DNA of 64,000 bases from Iris pallida (GCA_029216955.1 JANAVB010012195.1:1860864-1924863), one strand, 5' to 3'. Positions 31,188-43,831 are shown, numbered from the stretch's first letter. Notes: a model not told the origin generated them from the letters alone. A program made the numbers and translations.

Positions 31188-32199
31188 GTAAGTTTTATTT
31201 TCAAACCTATATTTTAGTTTGGTTTTGAAGTTAGGCACCTGAAGTAAACTTGGCATGTTTATCTGGCATCGATACACCTTTTGAGCTGTCTTTGTTGTTT
31301 ATCAAGTCATGTTGACTCGTAAAAAGTATAAACTCTTGAAATTTCTTAAAGTTAAAGATGTGTAATTCTACAATCATTTCCAGTTTTGGATTATTGCTTC
31401 AGGTATAATCTTTCAAGTGCGTATTTGTATACTGGAATAATTTAAACCCAATAGTGTAAAGTTTCAAATTCTAGTTTCTTCCACTGTGGTCTTTTATATT
31501 TTAATTTTAAATTTGGGAACTTCATCTCATCTGAATACTGTATTTTAGCCATGTTAGCCATATATTTATCATTTTAGCAATGATACGAACCTAGTTCGTT
31601 TTATCTTATTTGGAAAGAAAACTGCTAATTCATCCCAATATATAAGATTTTGACAGAACATAGCTAAAGTAACATGCCATTTTGGGCTGGCTAGGAAAGA
31701 TTGTGTTCAATTTGATATTGATATTTGCCTCAGATCATTTGTATAGAATGACTTCCATATGAGCATTGGTCAATTATCCATGAAAAGGGCCTTTTGGAGC
31801 CCTTTAACTTTAATTTTGTTCCATATTGTCTATTCTTCACATTTATATTTGACCATCTTGTCTCTCAAATTCATTTCAGTTTCACTAAAGAAAAGTTTGT
31901 TGATACAATTAATTCTGATAACATTAGCACTAGATATTTTCATTACTCTGTGTTCGGTGCCAAGTTTTATCTGCTCCCTTTTGGATGCCATCTATTTCAT
32001 GAGAACTTTAACATTTATGTGCCACATGTCCTTGCATAATGGCTCGAGCACTCTTCCACAAAGATCTGCCTTCTGCTTTGGTGATTTTATAGATTGGTAC
32101 TTCATGATTGTATTTGTTGAAGAGTTAATAGTGAAATTTATTTTTATTTGTATTTGAATTGTAGTGAGTAATATTCATGTGAGAATTTCTCTGCTGCAG

Positions 32200-32289
32200 T
32201 TCGTACTTGCTAGTTTATCTGGTTGGGGCTTGCTCATTTATGGAGGACTGAAAGCTTTTGGTGGTGGCAACAAGGAAAAGAAGGAACAG
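32200..32289 (+). CDS. Gene B, exon 3: membrane segment
   Basis: 90 bp in phase, after the acceptor CTGCTGCAG and before the donor GTATTG. It encodes FVLASLSGWGLLIYGGLKAF, one hydrophobic helix, followed by GGGNKEKKEQ, a charged tail. With the presequence in exon 1, this suggests a single-pass protein of the mitochondrial inner membrane. From memory, its size and layout resemble the plant-specific complex I accessory subunit of the At1g67350 (P1) type; that match was not checked. Confidence 0.9.
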
Positions 32290-33195
32290 GTATTGTAATT
32301 CTTATAACAATGATGCTGCACAACCACATTTAAAATACTTGTTACCCTCACAACAGATAATAACATTTCTCACTAAACGTTATCTCATATCTTGATAAGT
32401 GCACATATTCTGTAGTAGAAAGTATCTTACAATAATTGCAGCATAAATGAACTGGTTGAAGTTTTACTTTGATTCATGTCTACTGTTCTATATGCTGTTT
32501 AGCGGTCTTCTGATAGATGAACTAGCTTTAGTAATTAGTACTAAGGTACTCCTGACTTAGCATGTTCCGAGCATAGTTGTGAAAAGCGCACCTTAGGCAT
32601 GAGGCTAACAGGGTTCATCCTTTGACTTCCTCAACGTATGTGGAGCGAAACTCCCTTGGTGATGCTCATGCCTATCTGTGGGGTCAAGCCCGTAAAAAGT
32701 GTACTGCATATATATATATCTCTTATTTTACATAATGCTTTTTGTTTTTTAGCTTAGCATTGGAAGCAAAGGACTTAATATCATTTTTCTTTTAATTTGA
32801 ATTCCTGGTACCTACTATTAGAGTATTAATGTGGTATTGCCTATTGTTAAGGTGAATAGAAAATAAAAGAAATAAACTAAGCATATTATTGTGTAAAAAA
32901 GAGAACAATAAATCATCTATAATCTACTGTTAATTTGCTTACAAGAAATAGTTATTAGTTTATTACACATGATTTGGAAATAACTTTCTACATTATTATG
33001 AATAAATGTGTGCCTCACCTTCAAGAGGCTCGCACTTTTGTCTCACACGGTCACACGTCAGTCCCGAATACCCTTTTCAATGCAGTTCTTCTTGGCCTTT
33101 AATAATAATGGTTCAAAACTCTTGAGCCCCTTGGTATTGTTTGGCTGTTGGATACTTCAGCTGCTTACTGATACATTTGCATTTTTTGGGGAAGC

Positions 33196-33197
<2 letters not shown>

Positions 33198-33226
<29 letters not shown>
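33198..33226 (+). repeat. Poly(C) run in gene B intron 3
   Basis: 29 consecutive C. The length may be unreliable because homopolymers this long are error-prone in sequencing. Confidence 0.85.
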
Positions 33227-33228
<2 letters not shown>

Positions 33229-33944
33229 CTCACTCTCCGTGTTTCATTAAAGAGAAGTTTAAGAAACATCCCCCGAGAGGAGATACACTTGCATCTTGAT
33301 GTTTTTTTTAGTTTCATTTTGAGAATACCTTTTCCCTTGTGATGCCCGTCCTACTATGTTTCACTTGTTTATCTACTTTCCGATGTATTACGTGGTACAT
33401 CTATATGATCGTATCATCACCCATCTTCATCTTCCATATCTTCTTCCATCATAATTGGGTCATCTATGAAAACAAGAAAGTTCCACAAAAGAATGAACAA
33501 AGTTTCTATAACCACTTGTCAACCTGATATCAACCTTCTAGGGTAGGGATTATAGTCTTGTAGCAACTGCGCTGCTAGCTATTCCTAATCTATGAGGCAG
33601 TTTTTACAGATACTGAGAGCTAGCATTTCATGTGGTATTAGTTTTTTTGGATCACAAAGGCGTAGGGCTGGAATAGCAAGTCAAGCATTAGGGTTTGGGG
33701 TATCAGAGTTGGATTAGCAACTCACAATAGTAGATTTGGGTTCGAGAGTCAGGTTTACTATTTACTAACCACAGATTGGTTAACCTTGAACTTCAAGCGG
33801 CAAGGTTTCATAGCCTTTGCCCCACTCTAGTGTAAGTATTACTCTCATATGGTTTTTTCCTTGCCTTCTTTGACTGGGTTTTGAAGCTCACCTTTCTCAT
33901 CTAACCAGCCCTTTTTGGTAATTTATTCAACTAAGTAATACTGA

Positions 33945-34112
33945 ATTGCAAAGCAATGGTTTCCAAATTGTTTTCAAAGTCAAAAGGACATAGAAAGCAG
34001 CAATCTATGTAAACCAAGGGTTTGCAAGTCATTGTTTTCAAAGTCATAGACTCATAGAAAAGAATGTTAATATAAATCAAGGATTTGCAAGTCATCGTGT
34101 TCAGGATTTTTT
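33945..34112 (+). repeat. Two-unit tandem repeat in gene B intron 3
   Basis: TTTGCAAGTCATTGTTTTC and related motifs (TTTTCAAAGTCA ... CATAGAAA) recur with a period of about 65-70 bp. It lies just upstream of the last acceptor. Confidence 0.55.
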
Positions 34113-34210
34113 TTTTTCCTTTCACACACACACCACCCACGTAGAAGAAAAGAAACTGCTCCCATAGTGGTTGTTTTGATGACTGTCATTAAAAAAATTA
34201 TTTGTTACAG

Positions 34211-34252
34211 GTTGTACCAGAAGAGAAGCAGGCAGTAGCAGCAAAGCATTAA
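34211..34252 (+). CDS. Gene B, exon 4 and stop codon
   Basis: 42 bp after the acceptor TTTGTTACAG, encoding VVPEEKQAVAAKH and TAA (34250-34252). The C-terminal tail is short and charged. The combined coding length is 306 bp (106+68+90+42), so all four exons keep one frame. Introns 2 (31188-32199) and 3 (32290-34210) begin GT and end AG and contain no gene. Confidence 0.9.
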   Translation, partial: VVPEEKQAVAAKH

Positions 34253-35290
34253 ACTAGTTGAGGCTGTTGTTTTCCAATCTTTAGATGCCGGGAAATAAAG
34301 CATGTTGAAATACATGGTAATCTCTGAAATGATTGTCACTTTATTATCGTTCATCAAGTTTTGGGTTGTATATGCCAGACTGTAGGTTTTGGAATTTCCA
34401 TTTGTAATTCCAGTGAGTACTTTGATGTGTGTCAAGCTCTTTTCTGATTCTATCAGAGCATAAAACATTGATTGCATTTGTTAAGTAAAGGAAGCTGTTC
34501 TTACTCGTCTCACTACATATGAAAGTGGTTTGTGGAGAACAGTTACTTAATTGCATTTTCTCGAACTGCCTTTCCTAACCAAAGTTTTATTTAAATACGA
34601 AGCACTACTTATCTACCCTTCTCCTAAGCATCAGACATTATATCTACTTAGTTCTTTCGAGAGTATATACTTTTAGTCGATGGTTGTTATTGAGGGATAT
34701 ATGTTTCTACTAGTTTTCATGAAGAAACACATTATACACATTATTGCATATGGCAAATTACAGGTGATATGGCAATTTTATAGAATGGGAAGATGATATA
34801 TTTTTCCAGTCGATACAAATTAATCAGATATTGGTAACGTAGTCATTTAGACGTAACTTTTTGCAGTCCCAATCTGGTATAAAATAGATAGATGACCACC
34901 TTCCCGTGGTAATACTAGTAGTTTTCTTAGCTTTGTCACCTCTGCACTGTACCTTCTCTTCAAGAGTTAATATTGTTACTTGCAAGTTCTTGATTCTGTG
35001 TTATTTAAGTTGTCGTTTGATGTTTGTTTTGCAACAAGTTCGTGCTATGCAATGATGAATTACAATTCATTAGTCATTCCTCTAATTAACCAAGGACTGG
35101 ATTCTGCTTTGTGTGCCAACTTTGTGTGATATCTCCCTTAACTCCTTAAGCTTTTATGCACTCTGCATTGACTATTAATACCGATATTGCGAACCTTGGA
35201 AGACGAGGATTCTGGAAATAAATTAGTTTAGAGGACAATGGCCCGAAATCCTTAGTCGTGTATTGATTTCCATGCCCCCTCTTTATGGAG
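34253..35290. other. Gene B 3' flank, otherwise unassigned
   Basis: The gene B 3' UTR probably lies in the first few hundred bases. An isolated CCGATATTGCGAACCTTGG (about 35179-35197) is the complement of the end of the MITE at 35311 and is probably a stray end of the same family. Confidence 0.5.
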
Positions 35291-35310
35291 CCACCTTATA
35301 GCATCTTCCA

Positions 35311-35700
35311 GAGGTTCGCAATATCGGTATCGGTTATTTCCTATGAATATCAGTATTGGCAGTTTTAGATCCGATATCGATATTTTTGGTATCAGAAAAT
35401 AAATAATTATTAATAAATTTAGAGATATTTTAGACATTTACCATAATTTTAAGTGTCTTCTTTCATAGTAGTTTTGAAATTGAATGAAATAATAGTTACT
35501 CTGTGTTAGATAAAAAAATTATTTACATGCTTTTTCAACCTCGCTATGCTTTTACAACCTTATTGATTGTTTTTTTTTTTTGGCCAAAATGACTGGAAAA
35601 GAAATTTCTAATATCGGTATCGGTCATTATCGGGATCGGTCGGTATCAGAGCTAAATTATATTGATACTGACTGTATCGGATCCGGATACTGCGAACTAT
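35311..35700. mobile_element. MITE, TATCGGTATCGG family
   Basis: GAGGTTCGCAATATCGGTAT at the left is inverted at the right (CGGATCCGGATACTGCGAAC). The flanks GCATCTTCC and GTATCTTCT look like a decayed 9-bp target duplication. The interior repeats ATCGGTAT and GATATCGAT. A more degenerate region with the same motifs lies at about 36470-36910. Confidence 0.65.
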
Positions 35701-35787
35701 GGTATCTTCTATACCTGTTATTGTCACTACTCGCAGACCGATACCATCAACATGGGAAGATTATGCATTTTTTTCGGAGCTGCTACG

Positions 35788-35945
35788 TTGTCCGCGGTTT
35801 GTAACCGCTGGCGTGACCGCCGGCCGACGTAGCGGCCGGCCATTGGCCCCCTGGTCTGGGTGGGACTAGGAGATAGCAAGGGGGGACCAATGGTCGGCTG
35901 CCACGTCGTCCGACGATCACGTCTGCGGTTACAAACTGCGGACAA
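35788..35945. mobile_element. Short GC-rich fold-back MITE
   Basis: TTGTCCGCGGTTTGTAACCG at the left pairs with the complement of CGGTTACAAACTGCGGACAA at the right. It is 158 bp, with an inner GCCGGCC/GGCCGGC palindrome. Overall design (GC-rich, hairpin, about 150 bp) is like the element at 3901-4037. Confidence 0.8.
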
Positions 35946-37340
35946 AATATCATTTGCTTTTTTTTTTTGACCTTTCCGTTGCATGCTCTTCAAGACTAGA
36001 CTATCGTCAAAAGTTTGTTTCGCTTTTTCTCCATCCAGATTTTTGACAATTCCTCCACATTGTATATGGTCTAAAACTATACATGAAAATGCCACCCATC
36101 TTTCATGCAGCTTAATCCCATGACATCGCTTGGCATGCATCTTCATGTTTTCTCATTCATTGGCTGATTTGACAACTGTGTTCCAAATGTGAACTTGTTG
36201 AACAAGTTGTTGAATATCAAGGCCCTGTCACTTATATTTGAAAAATGAGGGGTGTCCTTGCACATTCTTAGAATGTAAGCAAGTGATTGCATTATATCCC
36301 AACATACAGATAAAGAAGTGCATGGCCTTGTATTGCTATAATATGATCCATTTGGTGATTTTCTTTAAGGTTTTAATATAAACATCAAATGATTTTTTTA
36401 GGAGATTTAGTGTATTACATCTTATTGTAACCATGTTCATACCCAAAAAAAACGACAATCATACTTTTGCCGATATCGATTGTCCATCTTCATCCATCGT
36501 CTTTAGTTGGTTGTGCTCAAGTAAATGGAAGGGTGCTAAATGGAGCCATACTTTAGCCACAATACGTGAATACCGATATAATTTGACATATTCCGATTCA
36601 ATATCGACCGATACAATATTGGGGGTCATTTTTTCGGTCAATTCATCAAAGAAAATTGAACGAAAAATACCAATAAGGTGTAAAAGTATGCAAAGAAGAA
36701 ACTTATCAAACCAATATTCAATGTTGATTACTATTTTTATTCAATTTTAAAACTACTAAAATACAACACAAAATACTGAAACTTATGTCTAAATATATAA
36801 AATATTTTGTTATTTTTTAATATTTATTTGTTTTTTTCAATACAAAAATAAAATTAATATTTCGATTCGAAACTATCTATACCGACGAATCTCGATATTA
36901 ATATAAAAGATAGATTCTGATATAAAGGAAGATCGAGGGCAAGAACGGTGGAGAAGAAATTTGTTTCTCAAGGTTGATTTCATTGAGGTCATACGATTGA
37001 AGGAGTTATAATCTTGTATTGCCATTACAAGATGCATGAAAGTCCCTCCTTGCTTCTACTTCTCTATGCTAAGAGAATAACATATATATGAACAACTAAG
37101 TGGCAAAGCCGATCTCAGTAACCTGAGCTTTTAGCACTTCTAAAATGTTATCATGTATTCTTTAATTTGCTAATATTCAAAATTTAAATTTGTTCCTGTA
37201 TTAACACTATTGGTACTCCTATAATGTCATCATGCACTCCTCTCTCCATGCATGCACATATTAGTGTCATATTTAATGCATAGATATATTTGGAATTAGA
37301 ATGATAGAAAATTAAAAATTATTGCAGAATAATATTTTAG
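35946..37340. other. Unassigned sequence
   Basis: It contains a degenerate relative of the 35311 MITE (about 36470-36910). Nothing else is recognised. Confidence 0.4.
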
Positions 37341-37346
37341 GAGTGT

Positions 37347-37396
<50 letters not shown>

Positions 37397-37400
<4 letters not shown>

Positions 37401-37538
37401 AAATTTGTGTCGAACGTCCCCATCGAGAATTGCTCTCGTGACCACTCAGACCGCATGCCTCACCAATACCACTAGGCTAGGGGCCATTGGCAAAATGTTG
37501 CCACTAAGAGTAGAACTTAGGATCTCTATTGTGCAAGT

Positions 37539-37545
<7 letters not shown>
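37397..37545 (-). repeat. SINE-like piece between two (TA)n arrays
   Basis: On the minus strand TAGCCTAGTGGTATTGGTGA (about 37460-37479) fits a Pol III box A, and GGGACGTTCGACAC (37407-37420) fits a box B. The box-to-box distance is about 40 bp. It is flanked on both sides by (TA)n. It does not fold as a complete tRNA. Confidence 0.5.
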
Positions 37546-37601
<56 letters not shown>

Positions 37602-37723
37602 CCGGGGGATCGGGATCAACACCTAATAAAACACGCAATCTTAGCCGCAACGTCATTTGAAATAAATGTTTCAGATTTGAGACATTGGTTCGTTGTAGGG
37701 ATGTCAAGATATATATTTTTTTT

Positions 37724-37808
<85 letters not shown>

Positions 37809-37910
37809 CAAAACAAGGCGATGATGAGTCTGGCCTGTGCGATGCGGGACATCCACAACGTCGAAGGACTGACGAAAAATGGCCACGATCTGAGCTGAGG
37901 AGCTGAGGAA

Positions 37911-37975
<65 letters not shown>

Positions 37976-37978
<3 letters not shown>

Positions 37979-38490
37979 AAGGCAAAGTTTATTGAATGAA
38001 GGCGAGTACAAAGACCAGGTCCACCAGACCCGATTCAAAATTCAAAAGAAAAGCAAAAGAAAGGAGGGAATCCACGCTTCCCGAGGGGGGCACGGGGCCC
38101 GGGGGGGGGGGCGGGGGTCCCGAGGAGGCTCCTTGGGACTCCCGCGCGTGTTCCAGCGTGAGAGAGGGGGGGACCAGACACCGCTGCGGAGGGGGGGAAC
38201 ACCACGGCGGCGGCGCTGGGTTACGCCGGAGGAGAGAAACCAGCGGGCCGGACCGCGAGGGGGGGGACGGCCGAGAGGGGGATCGGGGGGGAATCGACCA
38301 CGGGGAGCTGAGGGGCGCCGGGGGCTACGCCGGACGGGAGTTGAGGGGCGCCGGGGAGGGGGGGGGGATCGACCACGGGGACGCATGGAGGGGGGGTCAG
38401 ATCCGGGAGACGGGGGGCGTGGGCGCCAAGGGAGCTCCTGCGGGGAGGGCTGAGGGGGACGGGGCGGCAGGGGGGTGGGAAAGTCATTTA
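37976..38490 (-). mobile_element. GC-rich retroposon-like fragment in (TA)n, copy 1
   Basis: On the minus strand the 3' end reads TTCATTCAATAAA, then CTTTGCCTTTCCA, then (TA)n. Upstream, GAATTTTGAATCGGGTCTGG and a C-rich, extremely GC-rich body match the style and partly the sequence of 43831-45537. It appears to be a shorter, 5'-truncated copy. Long open frames occur on both strands simply because stop codons are rare in such sequence. Confidence 0.6.
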
Positions 38491-38573
38491 ATCTCAACCA
38501 TATAATTTCAATCCAACATGTATAACATAGGTTGGTTTTATAATATAAAACTAATATAAAACCAACCGGTTGG

Positions 38574-38647
<74 letters not shown>

Positions 38648-38656
38648 ATCAAACAA

Positions 38657-38726
<70 letters not shown>

Positions 38727-38727
<1 letters not shown>

Positions 38728-38881
38728 ATCAAACATTCCGTCCGTGGAGTCCCGTCAAAGCCTCGTCCCTCTGCATCATTAGATCGGGGGGCTAGCACGG
38801 GGCCCCCGCGCGCGCACACTCGATCCAACGGTCGAGGACGACGGGGCTCCTGCAAGATTCCGTGGACGGAACTCTAGATCC
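38727..38881. mobile_element. 155-bp MITE flanked by microsatellites
   Basis: GGATCAAACATTCCGTCC at the left pairs with the complement of GGACGGAACTCTAGATCC at the right. It is flanked by (TG)n/(TA)n on the left and (TA)n on the right. A stub GGATCAAACA also occurs at 38646-38655 next to another array. The layout recalls the rice Micron family, MITEs known to sit inside (TA)n. Confidence 0.6.
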
Positions 38882-38971
<90 letters not shown>

Positions 38972-39053
38972 TGTTTTATTCCAGTTTATTTCTGATGCTC
39001 TTGATTTTACAGAATTTCACTCCCACTTGCCATAGTGTTTTGAGTGCAATATG

Positions 39054-39949
39054 TGTTAGTCCCGGGGCTTGATCAAAGGTGGTAGACTCGATGTCGAGAT
39101 CAGAGATTCAAACAAACGTTCCCCTTATGATTATTCTCGACATCCACGAGGAACACTATAATATAAATCTGATTAAAAAATCAACAATAATCAGAAAATA
39201 AATCTCACGTTCTTTCTCGCAATCGCAGTTGCTGATGGACACAACTGACTTCAGAAAATAAATCTCACGTTCTTCCTCGCAATCGCAGTTGCTGATGGAC
39301 AGAACTGAGTTACAACTCGGATAAAAGAGAAGAAAGAAGAAAGAAGAAAAGGAAAGGTTCTTGCTGGGGTGATTAAGATCACCGTTGCTCAAAGCAAGAT
39401 TCGCCCCACCACGATCTGCTTCCAGGAACCAGCAAATTCTAGAGAACTTCTGGAACGCTCGTCAGTCAATATTTGAGACTTGAACGGGCTTCCTGGACTT
39501 TACGGACTCCCTTAACTCTTTCTTTTGTGCATCTTTCAAAGGAGACCAAGGGGCTCTATTTATAGAGTGGAGTGAGACTTCACCTCTTCTCCTATCCGAT
39601 GTGGGACTAAAATACCAATACTCAAAAATAGAGTTTGATATTTTAGATCATCCCACAATCAGCATAGAAGTGTGCCAGTCCACGTATACCCCCCGAACAC
39701 TCCCGTGCATGCACGAGACATCCTGGAGTCCGTGTCCGAGTCCGAGTCCGCACAACAAAAATCAACTGACATCTTTGTTGGAATTAATCCTTTTTCCTTC
39801 TAGAAAAATACTCCCGCATGACACACTTGTGCCCCACCACACCTCATGTGCACACCTCAACACAAGCAATGCATTATATTGAGATACTTACCATTTGGTG
39901 TAGCCGATGTGAGACTATCTTTCCTAGTACAAAGGCAAAAACACCAACA
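39054..39949 (-). repeat. Copia-2 3' LTR with a 60-bp internal duplication
   Basis: The part from about 39365 to 39949 (U3 side, with TATAAATA at 39557-39564) closely matches Copia-1. The first about 310 bp (R/U5 side) do not, apart from the TGTTAGT tip. A 60-bp segment is duplicated in tandem (39191-39250 and 39251-39310) with few differences. Confidence 0.85.
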
Positions 39950-40284
39950 ATTCTCCACATATCTCAATATATGGGTTGAGCGTTCCCTACAGTGACTGCC
40001 CATCATGCATTAGGAGACATGTCGCTACGACTTGAATCTTCCCGCATAGGTTAAATAACATCATGATACAAGAATGGACTAAGCCTTGAATTCTGTACCA
40101 TAACTGCAATTCTTCCTACTCACATAATGACATCAACTGTGCTTCTTGCTGCACATTAAAGGCCTTGTGCCAACCTGATTTTAGTGTATAATTTTTGGGC
40201 ATCTACAAGTTTACCCTCAAGAGACGGCCTGATATCTCTGTCCATACACTATAGGTGAGTTCTTTATAAAGAGTCATGGCATGA

Positions 40285-40715
40285 AGCATTGCGCTTCTTT
40301 GCGGTGCTACGCCGCTATGACATGGCTTAAAGCCGAGGCTTTATCCCGCCTGGGTACCTCATCAAAGTGTCATACTACTGTAGCATGAGGTCACAAGCCT
40401 CTTTGTAGTGCCAAACTATCCAGCATGAAGCCTTGCGCTTCCGTGCGGTGTTATACCGCTATGACATGGCTCGCGAAGCCGAGGCTTTACCCTACCTGGT
40501 ACCTCTTCGTGGTGTCATGCCACTGTAACATGAGGACAACGTCCTCTTTGTAGTGTTGTCTACCTCTCTTTATTACGATTATCATACAACATTAGACTAC
40601 CTGCCTATTTGCGGTGCTACTCCGTTGTGACTTGGCTCACAAAGCCGAGGCATTATCCCTAACCGGGAACCTCATGGTGGAGTCACCCCACTATAGCATG
40701 GAGTTACACTCCTTG
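40285..40715 (-). repeat. Hairpin tandem repeat, Copia-2 copy
   Basis: The same three-unit, four-hairpin layout as 8530-8965, with H1 at 40301-40315, 40445-40459 and 40611-40625. Several differences from Copia-1 fall in loops. In unit 2 H4 is GAGGAC-AAC-GTCCTC (loop ATC in Copia-1), and in unit 3 H4 is GGAGT-TAC-ACTCC (loop TTC in Copia-1). A few stems are weakened (H3 of unit 1, H1 of unit 3). Confidence 0.75.
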
Positions 40716-41008
40716 TAGTGCTGCGCTACCGTGCTTCCTGTAAAGCACTTCCAGGCATTCACTCTGCCTGAGAACTCATTAAGGTATTTAAGCCAACCTT
40801 CCCACATGATCCGTTTTTCGCAGAAAATAATAGTAGACAACAGTGGTTGTAGGTCCGTAACCTCTCCATGTCACAGAGGACAAGTACCCACCGTTCCTGA
40901 TATTCTTCCGGTTAATAATCCTCCCTTGAACCAAAAGCTAGATGCCTAGTAGATTTTTCTTTGAACTAATAGCATAAAACTTTATAGTAGGAATGTAATA
41001 ACACAATA

Positions 41009-41384
41009 TCAGAATGCTTTCAAGCCCATTTTACAAGCTGTGTCATCGACCAGCTGGCACTTGAGGCTCTTGGTGAACGGATCCGCCAGGTTCTTCTGAC
41101 TCCGAATATCAATCACTGCAATAACACCCCTCTTGATGAGATCATTTACTGCCCTGTGCTTCAACTGTACAGTCCTCTTCTTCCCGTTGAAGAGGTCATT
41201 TGATGCCACTGTCGTAGTCGTCTGGTTGTCGCAGTATATCGGTATCCCCGGTATTTGTGCCCCAACCACCGGAAGATTATACATGAGCTCCCGAAGCCAT
41301 TCTGCTTTCTCCGCTGCGATATCAAGTGCAAAGAACTCAGATTCCATGGATGACCGCGAGAACATAGTCTGCTTCTTCGATTTC
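41009..41384 (-). pseudogene. Copia-2 RNase H C-terminal part
   Basis: The frame encodes SRSSMESEFFALDIAAEKAE ... IYCDNQTT ... and ends KMGLKAF, collinear with the end of the Copia-1 polyprotein. It is cut at 41384 by the Gypsy insertion; the preceding residues are encoded from 62297 rightwards. Confidence 0.9.
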
Positions 41385-43298
41385 TGTCACGACCCGCTAC
41401 CCAAATTGTTGGGCCGGGCCGAGTCATATCCAGCCTACGCTTGAGATAAAGCGCAGTAAGCTGTTCTAGAAGTAACAAGATAAGACTAAATGTGCTAACA
41501 GTTCTAATAGTAATAAAGAGTCATAAATGCTCCAAACACAAAAGTCATCTCATAGAATAGTGAGTCCAAGTACAAGTCCGAAATGTAAAACTGGATACAT
41601 GTCCAGTTACAAAATACGTAGTCTAATACATGACTACACTAAATATCCCGAGCAACTACGTAAACTAGGCGAGTTTTCCCGCAGGTACGTCATCGTAAGA
41701 CAAAGCTGGGTCCTCGGCGGTATCCCCATAATATGAGTCACAGAGCAACTCCTCCTCAGTAAGAATACCTACAACGTTATCCTGTCAGGACGGGAGCAAG
41801 TACTGATTCTAACAAACATATAATACTGATCATGTGATGAAAAGAAATGACATATCATGTTTATCCAGTTTTTGTTACATTTTATCATGGCAATAATTTA
41901 TTGTTTTTAAAGTTTAAAACTGTAGTAGGTGAGTGATCAGTCAATAGGTAATCAGGATGTACAGCGGTACATATCAATTTTCTGAAGTGTACATACGTAC
42001 ACTTAACGGCATCGGTGTACATCCATACACAAACGCGGGACCAGACATACGACACAGATACATATAGAATGTAACGGTGCTCGGTAAATACATACGGAGA
42101 AGGGGGTCATGATCACGTACACTACTAGCAGTTTTTCTTAACCCGTTGTTTTAAACATGTGAGAGATATGAAACTATCCTAAACATGGTAGAGACTGAAA
42201 GTAATACAACATGTGAAGTTTTAACTTGCTACCCCAAGGATCAGCATTTAACATGGTTGGTAATTCACAGTTTTATGGTTATAGCAGTATGTAAAGTTTG
42301 TAGAAGTACTTGCCTCTAGCAAATCAAGGCAGCGATAAAAATGCTATAGATGCCTGGTAACTCGTCACTGTAGAATAAATACATAAACTTAGTTTTTATA
42401 CTAAGTTAAACACTAAGACACTTAGTGGTGCAACACGACTTTCTGGTTGGACACCTAGCCAATTGGTGACTTTAGCATAGGAGACCAATCTGGGGTGACA
42501 CAATACTATAACCAACTTTCTAGGACCTTTACACTAGTGCGGGGTGAGGTTCAATACGGCTATAACTCAAAATAACACAAAAAGTTGCAAGTCGTAAATA
42601 AGCAATAAATAAATTAAACTGTACATTGTGTTCCAACAATTTTTGAGGTAGACAAAAAGCTCAATTTTACATAAAATAAAGTACCAAAATGATCCTTGTT
42701 AATTATAAAAATTTATTATAATTTTTCTGGAATTTATTAACCAGTACATGTATTTTATAAAAATCAGTTTTCATAAGTACACAGAAAATGAGTTCTGGTT
42801 TCATATGCCAAAACAGTGGCAAAACTGTAAATTAAATACTGTAAAAATTATGCTAAATTAGCTAAATTAACATAGTATCTAAATACTATTTTTTCAGAAT
42901 TTTAACAGCAATTAAAGTATTTTTAGAAATTCAAAAATAGCATTGTACACAATCTGAAATTAAATAATTAATTATCTGCGTATTTTGTCCATGTACATAA
43001 TTTGAACTAGAGTTCAAATACAGGACCCATGGCCATGAATCAAGTCCAATATGACTTGTACAGGTCTTGAATGGGTGAAAACACATTTGAGTCCAAAAAT
43101 CCATGCTAGGTTTGGACACCAAATGGTTGCAGTAATTAAAATACACAAAAAATACAAAGAGGTAAAAGTACATAATAAATATTAATATTTTAACAAGGTA
43201 AAATTATACATAGTAGTCAAATAAATATGACAAGTGTATTTACATATATTAAAGTATAATATATGTACAATATTACGTAAATTATAGAGGCTAAATAG

Positions 43299-43830
<532 letters not shown>

Positions 43831-43831
<1 letters not shown>

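Larger units (their letters stand above)
37349..38970. repeat. (TA)n microsatellite hub with inserted segments
   Basis: (TA)n arrays lie at about 37349-37396, 37543-37600, 37726-37805, 37915-37975, 38576-38613, 38660-38696 and 38883-38950, some with adjoining (TG)n (38614-38646, 38697-38726) or (GA)n (38951-38970). Between them are unrelated unique or GC-rich pieces, including a SINE-like piece, a GC-rich retroposon fragment and a 155-bp MITE. Repeat lengths may be affected by assembly. Confidence 0.85.
39054..41384 (-). mobile_element. Copia-2, left part (3' LTR, 3' region, RNase H end)
   Basis: A second element of the Copia-1 family, on the minus strand. The LTR is at 39054-39949, the polypurine tract follows at 39950-39960 (ATGTGGAGAAT on the minus strand), and the hairpin repeats are at about 40290-40715. 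The last part of pol is at 41009-41384. It is cut at 41384 by the Gypsy element and resumes at 62297. The sequence is close to Copia-1 but carries several disabling changes. Confidence 0.9.

Noticed and set aside
37397..37545. A tRNA gene
   Set aside because: Box-like motifs are present but no acceptor stem, anticodon loop or full cloverleaf could be drawn; SINE remnant preferred.
37996..38505. Open frames of 159-169 codons in the GC-rich insert at 38 kb
   Set aside because: Same reason: very GC-rich sequence, G/R-rich peptide, frames on both strands, no motif.
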